From contig JBAYUS010000004.1 in assembly GCA_041675025.1 (NCBI GenBank), positions 27,378 to 91,377 on the forward strand: a stretch of 64,000 nt of DNA. Reading direction: 5' to 3'. Shown here piece after piece: positions 1-9,175 of this stretch; position 1 is the stretch's first letter, and each line of letters begins with the position of its first letter. The position numbers and the translations under genes are program-made. Under the pieces are notes generated by a model. It searched no databases. It saw only the letters and a list, made by a program, of their open reading frames with translations, and was not told the origin of the DNA. Origin of the DNA: CAJBLF01 sp041675025. Lineage in GTDB: Bacteria; Patescibacteriota; Gracilibacteria; Absconditabacterales; Absconditicoccaceae.

Positions 1-19
1 TTTTTTTAATTGCTAAAAA

Positions 20-48
20 TTGACAAAAAACAACTTTAGGGATATACT
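20..48 (+). promoter_or_regulatory. Sigma70-type promoter of the kinase gene
   Basis: TTGACA at 20-25 and TATACT at 43-48 are separated by exactly 17 bp. The predicted transcript starts near 55, which places the ATG at 86 in a short AT-rich leader. The TTG that could be read as an upstream start is the -35 box itself. Confidence 0.75.
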
Positions 49-85
49 TAGAAAGATATTATTTATCATAATAAATACTAAGTAT

Positions 86-1162
86 ATGGATCTCAAAAAA
101 GAACCAGATAATATCAACAAAAAAGAACCACAAGCAGACGTATTATCTAAACAAATTCAAGAAAATCTGAAAAGCATCATGGAAGATGATGACATGTTTT
201 TACATTTGTGAGAACATATATTTAAACAAACAAAAAATAAAATAGAACACAACGATATGGAGTATATATGAGAATGAAAAGAATGAGTAGTATATAAGAT
301 AGAAATAGAATTGGCTAACAAACAAAAAAAAATATTTTTGGCAGTAAAAAAACGTTTTGATAATCAACTCACAGAAGAAATAAAATTACAAAAAGAATTT
401 TGCAAAGTAGCAAAAAAAAACAACAGATGAGTAGAAGTACCAGAGACGCTATGAGAAGTCAAAGCAAACAATGGTAATTATTTTTTGATGGAATATATAG
501 ATGGAAAAACACTATTTAACTTAAAAGTAGAAAAAATAGCAGAATCTTTTTATGATAAATTTGAAGAAAAATATCCTGATTTTTTTGCGAAAATACAAGG
601 AATAAATAAAAATATAGATGAAGCAAATATAAATAAAGCTAGTACTTTTGATTTCAAAAACGATAAAGAAGCAAGAGAGACAATGTTTAAAATTGTTAAT
701 TTTTTAAACGAAAATAATGAATTAATGATCCAAAAATATACAGGAGTAAAAGGTATAGCTTTATTAAATACAGAGACGTACAATAAAACAATAGAAAAAA
801 TATATTACGATCAAACATTATATTGACCAATATTTAATGAAAAAGATTGACGAGTAGTACAACAAAAAATAAAAGAATTTCTCGGAGACTGTCATAAGGA
901 ATGATTATTTCATAGAGATATATGAGGCAATCCAAGTAATATTATGTTTATGCAAAAAAAGAATGGTATAGTACCAGTAATCATAGATTTTTGACAATCA
1001 AAAAAAAGTAAGCAAGAAAGAACAGATAAAGATTATGAAAGATGAGAATGACCATATGGCGATGAAAGTGAAACATACATACCGGATACAGATATCTGTG
1101 AAACCATAAAATGACTTACTAAACGTCCTCCAAGAAGAGGACCAGGAGAATTATATTATTAA
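86..1162 (+). CDS. Small protein-kinase-like protein (358 aa)
   Basis: This is a eukaryote-type (Hanks) kinase-like fold read with TGA=Gly. Visible motifs in order are a glycine loop GEGKEG at residues 62-67, the N-lobe lysine in LAVK (K88), a hinge-like MEYIDGKTL near 135-143, the catalytic loop HRDIGGN at about 276-282, and DFG at about 301-303. All three G-loop glycines and the DFG glycine are TGA codons, so in the standard code the gene is shredded. The first ~60 residues are polar, and no membrane segment is seen after the kinase fold, so it is probably cytosolic. Substrate unknown. ATG 86 was chosen because the only upstream in-frame start lies in the promoter. A lipopolysaccharide-kinase or aminoglycoside-phosphotransferase-like member of the same superfamily cannot be excluded. 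Confidence 0.75.
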
Positions 1163-1170
1163 TTAATAAA

Positions 1171-1207
1171 AAAAAACGTTCTCTGAAAACAGAGAACGTT
1201 ACATTTT
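1171..1207. terminator. Bidirectional hairpin terminator
   Basis: A perfect 11-bp stem (1175-1185 with 1190-1200, AACGTTCTCTG) closes an AAAA loop. It has an A-tract on the left and a T-tract on the right. It serves the kinase gene on the plus strand and the small gene on the minus strand, whose stop codon overlaps the stem. Confidence 0.85.
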
Positions 1208-1414
1208 TTTTACATATTCGGCCAAAGCATTAGAAAATGTTTGAGAATCTTTAAGCATAAACAGAGCTGAGCGAGGAATATTAAATTCCTTAGATAAAGC
1301 AGAACTAATGTATCTCAAGTCATCTTGGTATTTTTGTTTTTGTTCCTCAGAAAGACTTTGGCCCAACCTTTGCCATAAAACTTGACGCAATTCTAACATT
1401 GACATACTTTTCAT
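1199..1414 (-). CDS. Small helical protein of unknown function (71 aa)
   Basis: Not recognised. It is a short, charged, probably all-helical cytoplasmic protein without signal peptide, cysteines or TGA codons. The coding assignment rests on its own promoter-like upstream sequence, on a hairpin overlapping its stop codon, and on its convergent position with the kinase gene. The ATG at 1414 is followed by two more in-frame methionines (MKSMSM), so the exact start is uncertain by a few residues. Confidence 0.5.
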   Translation of the reverse strand: MKSMSMLELRQVLWQRLGQSLSEEQKQKYQDDLRYISSALSKEFNIPRSALFMLKDSQTFSNALAEYVKKM

Positions 1415-1430
1415 GTGTTGGTGAGAAAAA

Positions 1431-1458
1431 TGTATACATATTTTACATCAAAAGTCAA
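1431..1458 (-). promoter_or_regulatory. Putative promoter of the small minus-strand gene
   Basis: On the minus strand TTGACT (1458-1453) and TATACA (1436-1431) are 16 bp apart, and the ATG follows 17 bp downstream of the -10 box. Confidence 0.45.
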
Positions 1459-1518
1459 CCTATTATTATATATATAATTTTATTGCCTTCAAGTAAGCAA
1501 ACAATATACTTTCCCATT

Positions 1519-2088
1519 ATGGAAATAATATATAAATATATCAGACACGGATACGCAAGAATAGATAAGGACGGAAAGCTCCAGATCACTATTCCTCTTT
1601 CCAAAAAATGAACAAAATTTGAAACTATAATGATCGCTAAATGAGAAAAATTATTACAACGCTACAAGAAAAGGACTCATATCGATCCCATCCAAAAAGA
1701 TAGCATATTGCTTTTTGGTGAACAAGTTTCCAAAACACAACTAATGAAAGAACATACAGGAACGATAAAAAACATTACCAAAGAGATTTTGAAGGAGTAT
1801 GCTACGCCAATTTTTGATATTTATAGCAAAAAATTGGGTATACCATACAAAAGTATTATCTTTAGAAAAACGATATCTAAACGAGGAAGTTGTACTCATG
1901 ACCAGAAATTTTCTTTGAATCTGGATCTGATCCATCTACCGACAAAATATATCAAATATGTCATCATCCATGAAGCATGTCATCTTAAAGTAAAAAATCA
2001 TAGCAAAAAATTTCGAACACTTGTGGAAAGCTTTTGTCCAAACTACAAAGAAACAAAAAAAGAGTTGAGAAAATTCATCATTAAATAA
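1519..2088 (+). CDS. YgjP/DUF45-type zinc metallopeptidase (189 aa)
   Basis: A predicted cytosolic metal-dependent hydrolase of the YgjP (DUF45, M48-related) family. The zinc site HEACH is at about residues 155-159, preceded by the family's beta-strand pattern and followed by the characteristic NHSKKF segment. The family hallmark W-G-S-C appears as CGA-GGA-AGT-TGT at 1882-1893, and the FW after NHSKK is TTT-CGA at 2011-2016. Both therefore support CGA=Trp rather than Arg. One TGA (1609-1611) is a glycine in the N-terminal strand region. Length is slightly short for the family (usually about 220-240 aa). The physiological substrate is unknown. It stands alone, between a divergent small gene and a palindromic repeat. 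Confidence 0.85.
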
Positions 2089-2095
2089 AAAAAAC

Positions 2096-2249
2096 AATTT
2101 GTCTCCCGGCGCCTGTCCCGCAAAGCGGGATAAAAGGGAGAGGTATCCTTTAGGATGAGGGATTTCGTGTCGTACGACTTAAATCCTCCCCCACTTCGTG
2201 GTTCTCCTCCTTTTCGAAAGGAGGACAAAATAAATTGTTTTTTTTAACT
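2096..2249. repeat. Palindromic repeat cluster (family A) after the protease gene
   Basis: This GC-richer stretch contains nested hairpins: GTCCCGC/GCGGGA, a purine-rich AGGAT..GGGATTT block, and CTCCTCC..GGAGGA. It is closed by outer arms CAATTT and AAATTG next to A and T tracts. The outer arms plus T-run could terminate transcription. Related blocks occur inside uvrC and trmD, at 42.6 kb, at 43.2 kb and at 50.3 kb. Confidence 0.7.
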
Positions 2250-2292
2250 AAATACATAAGCTAATATAGTAATTTTAATTGTTCGTGTATAT

Positions 2293-2901
2293 ATGGGATC
2301 AAAATTTGAATTTCAAGATCATTATTTCAAAAAGGCAAAGAAGGAGTGATATAAAGCAAGAAGTGCATTTAAATTAGAAGAAATTCAAAACAAATTTCAT
2401 CTTTTTGGTAAAGACACAAAAACGATTATGGATATCGGATGTGCTCCAGGAAGTTGGATTCAATATGCAGTCAATTTCATGAATAAGAATCATATAAAAA
2501 ATTATAAAATTTTGGGAGTTGATATTCAAGATATGGATCTTAATCTTCCAGGTGTAAAAACTTATAAAGCAGATATACAAGATGTAGAACATATCAAAGA
2601 AATATTAGCAGAAAATGGTATAGAAAAAGTAGATTTAATTCAATCTGATATGGCACCAAATACAATCGGAGTCAAAGATGTTGATGCGATAAGATTATTT
2701 GAATTGTTGGAATACGTGAAACCGATCTTGAAAAATCTTTTGAAACCAGAATGAAAATTTGTTATCAAAGTATTTATGGGTCCAGGATTTGAAGAATTTG
2801 TAAAAGAAATGAAAGATATATTTGGTGGAAAGCACATTAAAACACTCAAACCAGACGCATGTAGAAAAGAAAGCAAAGAAATTTATGTCATTAAATTTTA
2901 A
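2293..2901 (+). CDS. rlmE: 23S rRNA (uridine-2'-O-) methyltransferase RlmE/FtsJ (202 aa)
   Basis: This enzyme methylates the 2'-OH of U2552 in the 23S rRNA A-loop using S-adenosylmethionine during late large-subunit assembly. The FtsJ K-D-K-E tetrad is complete: K27 in AFKL, D119 in SDMAPN, K159 in VIKVF and E196 in SKEIY. SAM motif I is MDIGCAPGSW near residue 46. Two glycines (in KKEGYK and KPEGKF) are TGA codons. Length equals the family norm of about 200 aa. The CDF gene begins 7 nt after its stop, so the two are probably cotranscribed. Confidence 0.93.
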
Positions 2902-2908
2902 TAGAAAT

Positions 2909-3919
2909 ATGAACAAGGTAAAACACCAAAAATGATGGGTATCAGTGACGGCAGCAGTTATAGGAAATACTATCATCGCTGTCATTAAATTTTTATGATT
3001 TTTGTCATCATGATCATCATCATTGTTTTCAGAGTCTATACATAGTATAGCAGATACAGCAAATCAAACATTACTTATGATAGGAGTAAAACGTTCTACC
3101 AAGCAAGCTACAGACAATTTTTCTTACGGATATAAAAAAGAAAGATTTTTACGAGCATTGATTTCTGCATGTGGAATATTTTTTGTATGAGCATGAGTAA
3201 CCACTTATCATGGAGTTACGATGTTGATACATCCAGGAGAAATACATATTAGCAAGCGAACATTTATTATCTTGGCAATATCATTTATAATTGAATCTAT
3301 TACACTCGCAATAGCTATCAATGAGATAAAAAAATCTTCAACACATAAAAAATGGAAACTGATTTTGGAACACGCGGACCCAATAACACTAGCTGTAGTC
3401 TACGAAGATACCATTGCAGTGGTGGGTGTGCTTATAGCGACCGTATGATTGATATGCTCATATATCACGCAAAATCCTGTACGAGATGCAATTACCTCAA
3501 TAATAATATGAATACTCTTATGATATATGGCGATTATATTGATTGATAAAAATAGAAAACTTTTGATCGGTAAATCTATCCCCCATGAAATCAAAGAAGA
3601 TATTATTGAATTTATGGAAAAATCTGAAATCATAGAAAAAGTAATAGATTTCAAATCGACGATTTTGGATATGGATACCTATCACATCAAATGTGAAATA
3701 GAATGTAATGGAACAGGATTATTGAAAGAAATAAACAGAAATAATTTTTTGAAAAATGAATATGAAGAAGTAAAAGAAAGTTATGCTGATTTTTTAGAAT
3801 TTTGTATCGATTATACCAGAAGAGTACCGAGAATCATAGGAACAAAAATCGATGATGTAGAAAAAAAAATAAAAGAAAAATTTCCACAAGTAAGACATAT
3901 CGATATAGAAATTAATTAG
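2909..3919 (+). CDS. Cation diffusion facilitator metal transporter (336 aa)
   Basis: An inner-membrane divalent metal/proton antiporter of the CDF family, closest in pattern to the ZnT9-like branch. Motifs are SESIHSIADTANQ in TM2, the YGYKKERF loop, and EHADP..AVVYEDTIAVVG in the TM5 area. They are followed by a cytoplasmic C-terminal domain of about 120 residues with alternating strands. Three CGA codons (3152, 3257, 3482) fall where relatives have Trp (RERYxW, the W ahead of the IES helix, and PVWDA), while the KRS arginine is CGT. TGA codons encode at least nine glycines, several in TM helices. It lies next to a cupredoxin lipoprotein and an iron-sulfur flavoprotein, so copper or zinc handling is plausible; the metal cannot be read from the sequence. 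Confidence 0.9.
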
Positions 3920-3937
3920 ATTTTTTATCTTTATATA

Positions 3938-4045
3938 ATGTTATATACTTACAAACCTCGCATTCACGACAGTATTTGGAATACTATTTCTCATGTAAAA
4001 ACACATTGATATTCACAATACTATATGTACATTTCAAATAAATAA
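3938..4045 (+). CDS. Possible tiny protein (35 aa)
   Basis: The ATG at 3938 starts a 35-codon frame containing one TGA and ending in TAA. It has two Trp/His-containing segments and no recognisable domain. It fills the otherwise empty 180-bp gap between the transporter and the next gene. It could be a chance frame. Confidence 0.25.
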
Positions 4046-4102
4046 TGGGCCTACCCATACAGATAAGCAATAATGACAGATTTTATTATGTAAAAAGATA
4101 AC

Positions 4103-4345
4103 ATGCCTTTTGAAAGTCTATTCCCAAAATTTGTATTTATTCTTGGAATCACAAATATTATTTCTCTATTTTTGGTCTGGGCTTCTTGTAGGTGTAGATT
4201 GGGGAATAAGCTTCGAAATACACTTTGGAAGTATAAATGGTACCAGAAATTTTATGATATGCACAATTGGTATTGGCATATTTTTATCATTTCAGTAATT
4301 TTACACGCTTCACTTGCTATTATTTCTTATGGAATACCTTTTTAA
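4103..4345 (+). CDS. Two-helix membrane protein of unknown function (80 aa)
   Basis: Not recognised. Two hydrophobic segments (about residues 9-27 and 57-76) flank a basic, Trp/Tyr-rich loop (WKYKWYQKFYDMHNWYWH). This suggests a small integral membrane protein with a cytoplasmic or interfacial aromatic loop. The His pair within MHNWYWH next to helix 2 would suit heme or metal contact, but this is only inference. It lies 16 bp before the cupredoxin lipoprotein gene, pointing to joint expression. Confidence 0.6.
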   Translation: MPFESLFPKFVFILGITNIISLFLVWASCRCRLGNKLRNTLWKYKWYQKFYDMHNWYWHIFIISVILHASLAIISYGIPF

Positions 4346-4361
4346 CTTTTAATATATTCAT

Positions 4362-4901
4362 ATGAAAAAAATTTCACTCATTATCTGAACAATATCAATA
4401 ATATTTCTTGCAGGATGTAGTCAGTACAAAACAGTACCAGCTGTTCCAGCCTCATCTACACCAACAGCAGAAACTACTCAAATTCCTACTCCTTGTCCAG
4501 GAATGCCGACGGTAGATTCTTGTCCAACAGACCAAGAAAAATATTTGGTTTTCAGCTCTTCTGATTGTGGAGAATATTACGCATGTAGAGCAACCACAGT
4601 AACATCCACACCAACAGTTGTAGAAACTCCTACACCAAAGACAAACGTCGTTACTTCAAAAAATATTACTATCGCTAACTTTAAATTTTCATCAGCATCT
4701 ACAGAAATCAGTGTAGGAGGAACTATAAGTTGGACAAATAATGATGAGGTAGCTCATTCGGTCGTAGCAGATGATGGATCGTTCAAGAGTACTGCTTTAC
4801 AGCAATGACAAAGTTTTTCATATACATTCACCCAAGCAGGAACTTATACATATCATTGTGTACCACATTTAAATATGAAATGAACAATCACCGTCAAATA
4901 A
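4362..4901 (+). CDS. Cupredoxin (plastocyanin-like) lipoprotein (179 aa)
   Basis: An exported lipoprotein carrying one type-1 copper domain, probably an electron carrier or copper-binding protein outside the membrane. The signal peptide ends in the lipobox LAGC with acylated C19. A Pro/Thr linker with a Cys-rich stretch (residues 45-75, five Cys) follows. The cupredoxin domain spans about 100-179, with copper ligands H132, C166, H169 and M172 in the usual H...CxxHxxM order. TGA codons supply glycines, including the one just after the Met ligand. The tether and the neighbouring CDF transporter and flavoprotein suggest envelope redox or copper chemistry. Confidence 0.88.
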
Positions 4902-4927
4902 GGTTTTATCTTACTTCAAAACCGCCC

Positions 4928-5842
4928 ATGAAACAAAATAAATTATCAGATGAAGAATTGATGAAGACGCTTGATATAGATAATAAAACACTTAAAAGAT
5001 TTCAAGAAATTCAAAAAGACACCATCAAAGAAGCAAAATCATTGATCAAGAATCGTAAAAAGAAAATAAAAGTTTTGGGTATCTCCGGATCAGCAAGAGA
5101 TGAATTTGATATGGCACAAGAAAGTTCAAATTCAGAAGAATTATTGAAAAAATGTCTCGAACAATGTAAAAAATCATGAGCTGATACCGAGCTTATCAGC
5201 CTGAAAAAATACAACATCCAACATTGCAAAGCATGTTATTCTACAGCCAACACCCAATGTCACTTCTATTGTTCATGTTATCCTAAGGGAACGAAAATGG
5301 CAGACGACATGAGTAATATTCTATATGACAAAATATTGGAAGCTGATGCAATAATTTTTGCAACACCAGTAAACAATTTCAAAATTTCGACATTGATGGC
5401 GGCTTTTATAGATAGATGTATAAGTCTGGATTGAAGTTTACAACCCGCAGATCCTAAAAGATCTAAAGACAAAAATCTAAATATCAAACACATGAAATTC
5501 ATAGAACTCACAGCAGACAATGCTATTCCAGGCAGTGGTTTATTGAGACGTTTTCTAGGAAAAGTTGCTGGAATTATCGTCACAGGCCACGAAGCAGGAG
5601 CGGGCATGACCATATCTAATCTTTTCATGACGCTGAATAATTTCGGTATGGTATTTCCCCCGTTTAGCAGTATGTACGCCATGTCATCAATCGCCTACTC
5701 TACCTATGCAGACAAGAAGATAGTATTGAACGATAGTTACCAAGAAGAAGTGAAATTATTGGCGCAAAATATAATGACAGAAACGAAATTAGCGAGAAAA
5801 ATAGATCCGACTAAATGGCTTTATGACTATACCGCAAATTAA
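4928..5842 (+). CDS. NADPH-dependent FMN reductase / iron-sulfur flavoprotein (304 aa)
   Basis: A flavodoxin-like reductase expected to bind FMN and pass electrons from NAD(P)H. After about 45 residues of helical N-terminal extension, the fold opens with KVLGISGSARDE (phosphate-binding loop, near residue 47). A Cys cluster of the Isf type follows: CKAC at about 103-106, then CHFYCSC. Next comes FATPVNNFKISTLMAAFIDR, the region that stacks on the flavin, and GSGLLRR..GIIVTGHEAG. Two TGA glycines (5177 and 5434) fill gaps of the standard-code reading. The long N-terminal helix is unusual. It sits 2 nt upstream of a Cys-rich DUF2769-type gene and downstream of the cupredoxin gene. Confidence 0.85.
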
Positions 5843-5844
5843 GA

Positions 5845-6063
5845 ATGTTCACAACAGCACAACAGAAAATAGCATTCAAGGAGTGTATATGTAAAACATG
5901 TCCTAGCTTCAAAGAATGTTCCAGCAAAACAGGAAAAGAAAAAATCGCTTATTGTATTTGAATCAAAAGCAAATGTATCAAAGAAAAACAAGGTTGTATC
6001 TGTGGTTGATGTCCAGTATATAAAAAACTTAATCTGGAAGGAGGATATTTTTGTATTGAATAA
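5845..6063 (+). CDS. Cysteine-rich DUF2769-type protein (72 aa)
   Basis: A small protein with nine cysteines in a duplicated pattern: CICKTCPSFKEC then CICGGCPVY...YFC. This matches DUF2769, known mainly from archaea and anaerobes and probably binding metal or an Fe-S cluster. TGA encodes glycine at 5959 and within CGGC. It begins 2 nt after the flavoprotein gene, so the two are almost certainly translated from one mRNA. The pairing suggests a redox partner or electron-transfer mini-protein; this is inference. Confidence 0.75.
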
Positions 6064-6308
6064 AAAATAATAATTTAAACTCATAGCAAAACATTCGTAT
6101 TGAATTTTCCTGCTGGAAAGTCCGCTCTGATTGTCTAGTAAAAGGAAAAAACAACATGGCGGATTGTTTTTTCCTAGATCTTTTTGATTACTTTTTGTAG
6201 CAATGGCAAAAAGTAAGGCCCAGCCGGCGAGGCGATAGAAAAAAATATTTGTAATAAACAATCAATTACATACAAACAAATAAAATTTTAGTTGTTAGTT
6301 GAATTAAA
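6064..6308. other. Intergenic region with hairpins (245 bp, no gene)
   Basis: It contains a strong inverted repeat, AGGAAAAAACAA (about 6140) with TTGTTTTTTCCT (about 6163), terminator-like for the upstream redox genes. It also contains a second hairpin TTACTTTTTG..CAAAAAGTAA (6187-6215) of a family seen again at 12.99 kb. No coding frame is convincing. Confidence 0.6.
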
Positions 6309-7418
6309 ATGAAAATCTGAATCGTCTGAATGCCGAATATCGGAAAATCTACACTCTTTAATGCATTGACAAAATCTTACGCTGCGCCTGCAGAAAATTT
6401 TCCCTTTTGTACAATTAATCCAAATATAGGAATCGTTGATGTCAAAGATCCAAGAATTGATATACTCGCTGAGATGGGGCAATCCAAAAAGAGAATATAT
6501 TCCAGTATAGAATTTGTTGATATTGCGGGTCTCGTGAAAGGAGCAAGCAAAGGAGAATGATTAGGAAATAAATTTCTTTCGCATATCAGAGAAGTTGACG
6601 CCATCGTACAAGTATTGAGATATTTCAAAGACAGTGATGTTGTACATGTAGAGTGAGCAATAGATCCAATGAGAGATGTAGAAATTATCAATACTGAACT
6701 TATTTTTGCCGATCTAGAGGTTATTGAAAGAAATCTACACAATCTCGTGAAGAAAACAAAAGTAGGAAAAGGTAGTAAAGATGAAGTAAGATTAGTTGAA
6801 ATTTTAATGGAAATCCAAAATGCCTTAGTTCAAGGAAAAATAGCACATAATATAAAAGATAAACTCAGTAAAGACGATCAAAGACTTATAAAATCATACA
6901 ACTTTTTGACTACGAAACCCATTGTTTATGCTATAAACATTGGACAAGACGATATTCCATTTGCACACGAAATAGCAAATGAATTTATGATAAAATTAGA
7001 GAGTCCCGTAGCAATCGTATGTGCAAAATTAGAATCAGAAATGATGGATATGACTGATGAAGACAAAGATGAATTCATTAGAGAATTGGTAAGTATTGAT
7101 AAAGTAGCACATATTCCAACATTAAATGATCTTATTAAGTTAGGATTTGAAAAAGTGGGATTAATGTATTATTTTACGACAGGAGAAAAAGAAACAAGAT
7201 CTTGGACTACACCAATCTGATCAACTGCCCCACAGGCAGCTGCAGCCATTCATACAGATTTTGAAAAAGGGTTTATCAAAGCAGAAATAGTCAAATATGA
7301 TGATTTAGTAGCTCAAGGTTCTTGGATAAAGGCCAAAGAAAAATGACTTGTAAAACTAGAAGGAAAGGAGTATATAGTACAAGACGGTGATTGTATCATA
7401 TTTAAATTCAATGTTTAG
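6309..7418 (+). CDS. ychF: Ribosome-binding ATPase/GTPase YchF (369 aa)
   Basis: An Obg-family P-loop NTPase that binds ribosomes and hydrolyses ATP; it is linked to translation and stress responses. The P-loop GMPNIGKST at residues 7-15 has its first glycine as TGA. Switch II is DIAGLVKGASKGEGLGNKFL, the family signature, followed by HIREVDAIVQVLRYF. An NKxD-like specificity site is replaced by YAINIGQDD, consistent with relaxed guanine specificity in YchF. The TGS domain occupies the C-terminus (TTGEKETRSWTTPIGSTAP onward). Length is normal. The start is the ATG opening MKIGIVG, where both glycines are TGA. Confidence 0.94.
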
Positions 7419-7466
7419 ATGGTCCTGAACAAGTAAGAGAGTACAAAAAAATACCCGAACAATCTC

Positions 7467-7495
7467 TTGACATTAACAAGCATATTCTTATTACT
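7467..7495 (+). promoter_or_regulatory. Putative promoter for the sigma-like gene
   Basis: TTGACA (7467-7472) is followed after 17 bp by ATTACT (or TATTAC at 16 bp). The distance to the ATG at 7554 gives an untranslated leader of about 50 nt. Confidence 0.5.
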
Positions 7496-7553
7496 TAAAG
7501 AGTAAAAAATACCTAAAAATACTTCATTTTACCTAACTTAAAATTAATTTCTT

Positions 7554-8654
7554 ATGAATTTTAATGTAAAAATGGATGATAAGAAACTTAAAGTAAATAT
7601 CGAGAGTACAAACTTGAAAGATATTTTGATATATTGTAAACCAAAAGAAAGACTTGTTCTTATGAAGAAGTTTGGCCTTGATGGTTCAAAAGAAACACCT
7701 CTCCAAAGAATTGGAAAGGAATATTCACTCACGAGAGAAAGAATCAGACAAATAGAAACTCAAGCATTAATGAGATTTAGAAGACTTATTGTAGGTAACG
7801 ACACTTATATGGAGGTTCTTCAAGAGGCTAAAAAAGTTCTTGATGTTCATGGAGGTTTACTCATAGAAGATATATTAATTTCTAAACTCGTAAATAAAAA
7901 TGTATTTAAATTTTCTAAACAAGAACTTAAATTAATTCTTGTTTCAGACTTTGACGTAACATATCTCAAGAGAAATAAGTATTTAAATAAAGCATTCTAT
8001 CTTGAACCATTATACGAAGATCTCTTGACTAAAATGGTACTTACAATCAGTTCTTACTTTGAAAAAAGAGCTAAGAGCCAAGACTTGTATGAATTCATTG
8101 GTTGGATGAAAGAAAATTTTGCAAAAGACTACAAAGATGTCCATTATATGAAAAACGATCTTTTCTACGTAAATTTCTTCGAATCAATCAGAGAAATTAA
8201 TGTATTTGATGGAAAAGTAGGATTACCTACATTTGCTGATGTAAACCCAAAGACTATCAAATTGAAGATTCTTTACACCATGAGAAGAATTAACAAACCA
8301 GTTCACTATCAGGAACTTCCAGCAAAAATTATGGAACGATTTCCAGCAAAAAATGTCAAAGTAAATACAGTTCACAATGAATTAGTAAAAAATAATGATC
8401 TCTTCGTTAATCTAGGACTTTGAATCTACGGACTCAAAGAACGATGATATGAAGGAGGTATGGTAAAAGAAATTCTTGTAAGAATCTTTGACAGAAATGA
8501 TAGAGCAATGAACGTTAAAGAACTTTGCAAAGAAATGTTAAAAGAAAAAATGGTTAGTCCAAATACTGTAATGTTAAATCTTCAAAAATACAAGGATCTT
8601 TTCAAGAGAGTAGAAAAAGGAGTATACGAACTTGTTAAAAAGTCTAAAAAATAA
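7554..8654 (+). CDS. Sigma-region-4 / HARE-HTH transcription factor (366 aa)
   Basis: A DNA-binding protein combining a sigma70 region-4 helix-turn-helix near the N-terminus (TPLQRIGKEYSLTRERIRQIE, about residues 48-68) with winged-helix HARE-HTH modules of the RpoE-delta type. The first HARE is in the last third (VHYQELPAKIMEWFP...FVNLGLGIYGLKEWGYEGG). The second is at the end (RAMNVKELCKEML...KGVYELVKK). It lacks regions 2 and 3, so it is probably an RNA polymerase accessory factor rather than a true sigma. The codon for W in EWGY is CGA at 8442, another Trp-reassignment site. Two TGA codons (8421, 8445) join what would be two standard-code frames. A strong terminator follows. Confidence 0.82.
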
Positions 8655-8670
8655 TCTAATATAGATTACA

Positions 8671-8700
8671 AAAAAACTTCGCCGAAGCGAAGTTTTTTTG
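8671..8700 (+). terminator. Intrinsic terminator of the sigma-like gene
   Basis: The stem AAAAAACTTCGC / GCGAAGTTTTTT with a CGAA loop ends in seven T residues. It begins 16 nt after the stop codon. Confidence 0.9.
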
Positions 8701-8704
8701 TTTT

Positions 8705-8731
8705 AAAAAAATCCCGTGAAATACACGAGAT
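8705..8731 (-). terminator. Intrinsic terminator of the minus-strand membrane gene
   Basis: On the minus strand ATCTCGTG and CACGGGAT (one G-U pair) enclose a 5-nt loop and are followed by a run of T. Confidence 0.75.
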
Positions 8732-8737
8732 TAAACA

Positions 8738-9058
8738 CTAAGAATAGTAATCAGGGGTAGGTTTTTTTGGCATAAACCGAATAACAAATAAGATGCTACT
8801 AGTTACAACAAATAAACCAACAATAAATATAGCAACAGTGCTAAATTGATCTGGTGAATTAAACGCGCCTTTCATTACCATGATACCAAATAATACTAAG
8901 AATATTCCAAGAAAAGTTACTCCCACACAATAAATTCTGCGTATCCAAACATCGAAATCAACATGAAACCAATTGAATAAAAAAATTTGGAAAGAGAGCA
9001 AAAACTTTTCAATAAACATTCTAAAAATAAATAAAAAAGAAGTAATAGTTTTTTTCAT
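8738..9058 (-). CDS. Small membrane protein of unknown function (106 aa)
   Basis: Not recognised. A basic, aromatic N-terminal amphipathic segment is followed by two strongly hydrophobic helices (about residues 45-65 and 75-96) and a short polar tail MPKKPTPDYYS, presumably cytoplasmic. No TGA codon is present. The ATG at 9058 was preferred to a TTG three codons upstream. It is transcribed divergently from uvrC and has its own terminator. Confidence 0.6.
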   Translation of the reverse strand: MKKTITSFLFIFRMFIEKFLLSFQIFLFNWFHVDFDVWIRRIYCVGVTFLGIFLVLFGIMVMKGAFNSPDQFSTVAIFIVGLFVVTSSILFVIRFMPKKPTPDYYS

Positions 9059-9175
9059 AATTGTCAATATTTTATGTGAAGCTATAATCTAACTATTTGT
9101 TAGTAATTTTCAAGAGAAAAAAGCTATAAATCTTAATAGCTTGAAAATACTGACAAAAATACTACTCTCATAAAC

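Noticed and set aside
20..85. TTG start giving the kinase a 22-residue N-terminal extension
   Set aside because: The TTG is part of a TTGACA -35 box with a well-spaced TATACT; transcription begins after it.
6095..6130. GGAAAGTCCG resembling the RNase P RNA start
   Set aside because: None of the other conserved RNase P elements (ACAGAAA, GGTGAGA-type) follow within the 245-bp gap.
8460..8654. Separate 64-aa gene after the sigma-like gene
   Set aside because: It is the in-frame continuation past two TGA glycines, and completes a HARE domain.
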